The position numbers and the translations under genes were made by a program. DNA of 6,023 nt, from contig JALVZP010000334.1 in assembly GCA_027037575.1 (NCBI GenBank), forward strand, positions 1-6,023, read 5' to 3'. This document shows positions 3,851 to 6,023 of the stretch, piece after piece. The notes beneath the pieces were generated by a model that saw nothing but the letters and a program-made list of their open reading frames with translations, did not search any database and was not told where the DNA came from. The stretch is from Desulfobacterales bacterium (GTDB taxonomy: Bacteria > Desulfobacterota > DSM-4660 > Desulfatiglandales > JALVZP01). Within the stretch, counting starts at the first letter, position 1. Each line of letters starts with the position of its first letter.

Positions 3851-6023
3851 AAGGATCATATCCCTTTTCCTTTAGTTTTGCATGTGCTGCTGCAAGCCTT
3901 GCAATAGGAACCCTTGGAGGAGAGCAGGATACATAGTCTAATCCTATGTGATGGCAGAATCTTATAGAGTATGGATCACCACCATGTTCTCCACATATCC
4001 CAATCTTTATATCAGGCCTTGTCTTTCTTGCCCACTCAACGGTAATCATCATAAGTCTTCCCACACCTTTTACATCCAATACCTCAAATGGATTGTGCTG
4101 AAGTATTCCCTTTTCATTGTAAAGTGGAAGGAACTTATTTTCTGCATCCTCCCTTGAGAAGGAGAATGTTGCCTGAGTAAGATCATTTGTCCCGAATGAC
4201 ATAAATTCTGCAAGCTCTGCAATCCTTCCTGCCCTCATACATGCCCTGACAACTTCTATCATTGTTCCAAACTTAAATGGCACCTTTATCCCATACTTCT
4301 TTTCCACATCCTTATATATCTCTTCTACATAGCCATATACCCACTTTAGCTCCTGAAGTGTGCATACCTGTGGAACGAGTATCTCAGGATTTACCTTAAT
4401 CCCTTCTTTTATTACCTCTGCTGCTGCCTCAAGTATTGCCCTGATCTGTGTCTTATATATCTCAGGATATGTTATTCCAAGCCTTACTCCTCTGTGTCCA
4501 AGCATCGGGTTTATCTCTGCAAGTGATCTTACTTTCTGTAATAGTGTCTCCTTCTCTTTTATAAGGGATTCTGCAAGGTGTTTATCCTTAAGCTCCTCTA
4601 ATGCATGTCCAATACTTTCTAAATTTGCTGCATATCTCTTGTAGAGTTCAGGATCAAGGAGCTTTAGTGTATCTGGAAGCTCCTCTATTGCCTCTACCAT
4701 CTCCTTTAATCTTTTGAGTCTATTTATTTCATGGATAAGCTCATCTTCTGATGGTAGAAACTCATGTATTGGAGGATCTAAAAGCCTGATAGATACAGGC
4801 ATCCCTTCCATTATCCTGAACATCTCTTTAAAGTCCTCTTTCTGAAATGGGAGAAGTTTCTGGAGCGCCCCTTCCCTTTCTTCCTTTGTATCAGCAAGTA
4901 TCATCTCCTGGACAATTGGGAGTCTATCTGCCTGATTAAACATCCTTTCAGTCCTACAAAGCCCTATTCCAACTGCACCATACTCCTTTGCCTTTTTTGC
5001 TGCCTCTGGCGTGTCTGCATTTGCCCTTACTTCAAGCCTGCTTATCTCATCTGCCCACTCAAGCAGAACAAGGAGATCCTCCATGAATTCTGGCTCTACC
5101 GTAGGAATCTCACCGAGATAAACATTTCCCGTGCTTCCATCTATGGTAATCACATCTCCTTCCCTTAAGACTATATTCCCAACGGTTGCCTCCTTCTTTT
5201 CATAATTTATCTTAAGCTCTTCACATCCACATACACATGGCTTTCCCATGCTTCTTGCAACAACTGCTGCATGTGATGTCTTTCCACCTCTGCTTGTAAG
5301 AACTCCCTGAGATGCAAAGAATCCATGTATATCCTCTGGCTTTGTCTCTTCCCTTACGAGTATTACCTTCTCTCCTAATTTCCCCTTTGTCTCTGCCCTG
5401 TCTGCATCAAACACAATCCTTCCTGATGCTGCACCAGGAGATGCAGGAAGCCCTTTTGCAATCGGCTTTACCTGTCTTAGATATTTTGGATCAAGCTGAG
5501 GATGAAGGAGCTGAACAAGCATATCAGGTTCAACCCTGAGTATTGCCTCCTCCTCAGTAATAAGCCCTTCATTCACCATATCTATAGATGTCTTTATAAA
5601 TGCCGTTGCATTCATCTTTGCATTCCTTGTTTGAAGACAATATAGCTTTCCTTTCTCAATGGTAAATTCAAAATCCTGAACCTCCCTAAAATGCCTTTCA
5701 AGTGTATGCCTTAGCTTTTCTAACTCCTTATATACAGCAGGCATTTCTTTTCTAAGCTCTTTTATTGGCTTTGGAGTCCTTATCCCTGCAACAACATCCT
5801 CACCTTGTGCATTTGTGAGGTATTCTCCAAACAGCCTATTTTCTCCTGTAATAGGATTTCTTGTAAATGCAACGCCAGTGGCACTGTCTTCTCCCATATT
5901 TCCAAATACCATTGTACATACATTTACTGCTGTCCCATTTGCCATATCAGGAGTGATATTAAATTCCCTTCTATAGTCTACTGCCCTTTTCCCCATCCAG
6001 GAATTAAATACTGCCTTTACTGC
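3840..6023 (-). CDS. ppdK: Pyruvate, phosphate dikinase, N-terminus cut off by window edge
   Basis: The 727 visible residues run in an open frame to the right edge; the ATG at 5996 is internal. PPDK interconverts pyruvate + ATP + Pi and PEP + AMP + PPi. Numbering from the first visible codon, residues 1-135 are the end of the ATP-grasp domain (GTAVNV, TRNP, GEYLTNAQGEDVVAGIRTP, LQTRNAK). The central phosphohistidine domain has GGKTSHAAVVAR with catalytic H251. The C-terminal PEP/pyruvate barrel has R357 (CRTER), R413 (IRLLD), E590 (GTMIEV), N613/D614 (FGTNDLTQ) and C677 (CGEHGG). Aligned by recall to the 874-residue Clostridium symbiosum enzyme (H455, R561, R617, E745, N768), about 204 residues are missing and the spacings agree, except for about 49 extra residues between R413 and E590. 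That predicts a full length near 930. The protein ends in KGYDPFKV, and its TAA overlaps thiE by 11 bases tail to tail. Confidence 0.96.
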   Translation of the reverse strand, partial: AVKAVFNSWMGKRAVDYRREFNITPDMANGTAVNVCTMVFGNMGEDSATGVAFTRNPITGENRLFGEYLTNAQGEDVVAGIRTPKPIKELRKEMPAVYKELEKLRHTLERHFREVQDFEFTIEKGKLYCLQTRNAKMNATAFIKTSIDMVNEGLITEEEAILRVEPDMLVQLLHPQLDPKYLRQVKPIAKGLPASPGAASGRIVFDADRAETKGKLGEKVILVREETKPEDIHGFFASQGVLTSRGGKTSHAAVVARSMGKPCVCGCEELKINYEKKEATVGNIVLREGDVITIDGSTGNVYLGEIPTVEPEFMEDLLVLLEWADEISRLEVRANADTPEAAKKAKEYGAVGIGLCRTERMFNQADRLPIVQEMILADTKEEREGALQKLLPFQKEDFKEMFRIMEGMPVSIRLLDPPIHEFLPSEDELIHEINRLKRLKEMVEAIEELPDTLKLLDPELYKRYAANLESIGHALEELKDKHLAESLIKEKETLLQKVRSLAEINPMLGHRGVRLGITYPEIYKTQIRAILEAAAEVIKEGIKVNPEILVPQVCTLQELKWVYGYVEEIYKDVEKKYGIKVPFKFGTMIEVVRACMRAGRIAELAEFMSFGTNDLTQATFSFSREDAENKFLPLYNEKGILQHNPFEVLDVKGVGRLMMITVEWARKTRPDIKIGICGEHGGDPYSIRFCHHIGLDYVSCSPPRVPIARLAAAHAKLKEKGYDPFKV

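Noticed and set aside
3850..3868. Small plus-strand hairpin (AAAGGAT / ATCCCTTT) followed by T-rich sequence, as terminator for the thi operon
   Set aside because: The stem is only 4 bp plus 3 bp around a bulge with a 3-base loop, and the sequence is explained as ppdK coding DNA. Too weak to call.
3948..4157. 69-codon plus-strand open frame antisense to ppdK
   Set aside because: The complementary frame encodes conserved PPDK motifs; no ribosome binding site or domain.
4360..4644. 94-codon plus-strand open frame with hydrophobic stretches, antisense to ppdK
   Set aside because: The apparent membrane-like composition is the reverse complement of helical, charged PPDK codons. There is no start signal.
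5312..5539. 75-codon plus-strand open frame antisense to ppdK
   Set aside because: It is a low-complexity L/Q/P-rich shadow of the phosphohistidine domain region.

Overview
The window comes from an AT-rich bacterial chromosome. Arginine is mostly AGA/AGG, isoleucine is often ATA, and several genes have strong AGGAGG-type ribosome binding sites. Genes are tightly packed with ATGA stop/start overlaps. A sulfide-type Thi4 thiazole synthase, a class of enzyme otherwise best known from methanogens and anaerobic bacteria, together with pyruvate phosphate dikinase (PPDK), suggests an anaerobe, possibly thermophilic, from a sulfide-rich habitat. The sequence alone does not allow a phylum to be named. 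No mobile element, CRISPR array, tRNA or rRNA is visible.

Layout: (1) Positions 1-1490, minus strand, hold a branched-chain amino acid pair. ilvC (ketol-acid reductoisomerase) comes first and is followed, with a 4-base ATGA overlap, by a leuB-like 3-isopropylmalate dehydrogenase that runs off the left edge. (2) Positions 1491-1611 form a 121-base divergent intergenic region. It holds candidate back-to-back promoters, with -10 boxes for the two strands overlapping in the same few bases, and an imperfect inverted repeat near ilvC. (3) Positions 1612-3850, plus strand, form a three-gene operon: a xylose-isomerase/endonuclease-IV-like TIM-barrel protein, thi4 (thiazole synthase) and thiE (thiamine phosphate synthase). 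Both junctions are ATGA overlaps. (4) Positions 3840-6023, minus strand, hold ppdK (PPDK), which lacks its N-terminus at the right edge. It converges on thiE, and the two coding regions overlap by 11 bases. A perfect 14-bp inverted repeat inside the 3' end of thiE is the likely terminator for ppdK.

How the genes fit together: Thi4 makes the adenylated thiazole carboxylate from NAD, glycine and sulfide. ThiE joins thiazole phosphate to HMP-pyrophosphate to give thiamine phosphate. Between them AMP must be removed from the Thi4 product. The first gene of the operon, a TIM-barrel protein with an apparently complete set of endonuclease-IV-type metal ligands, is an attractive but unproven candidate for that step. 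The divergent ilvC-leuB unit makes branched-chain amino acids; acetolactate synthase, which supplies the IlvC substrate, uses thiamine diphosphate, so the two operons have a plausible metabolic link. PPDK interconverts pyruvate and phosphoenolpyruvate and appears to be a separate unit.
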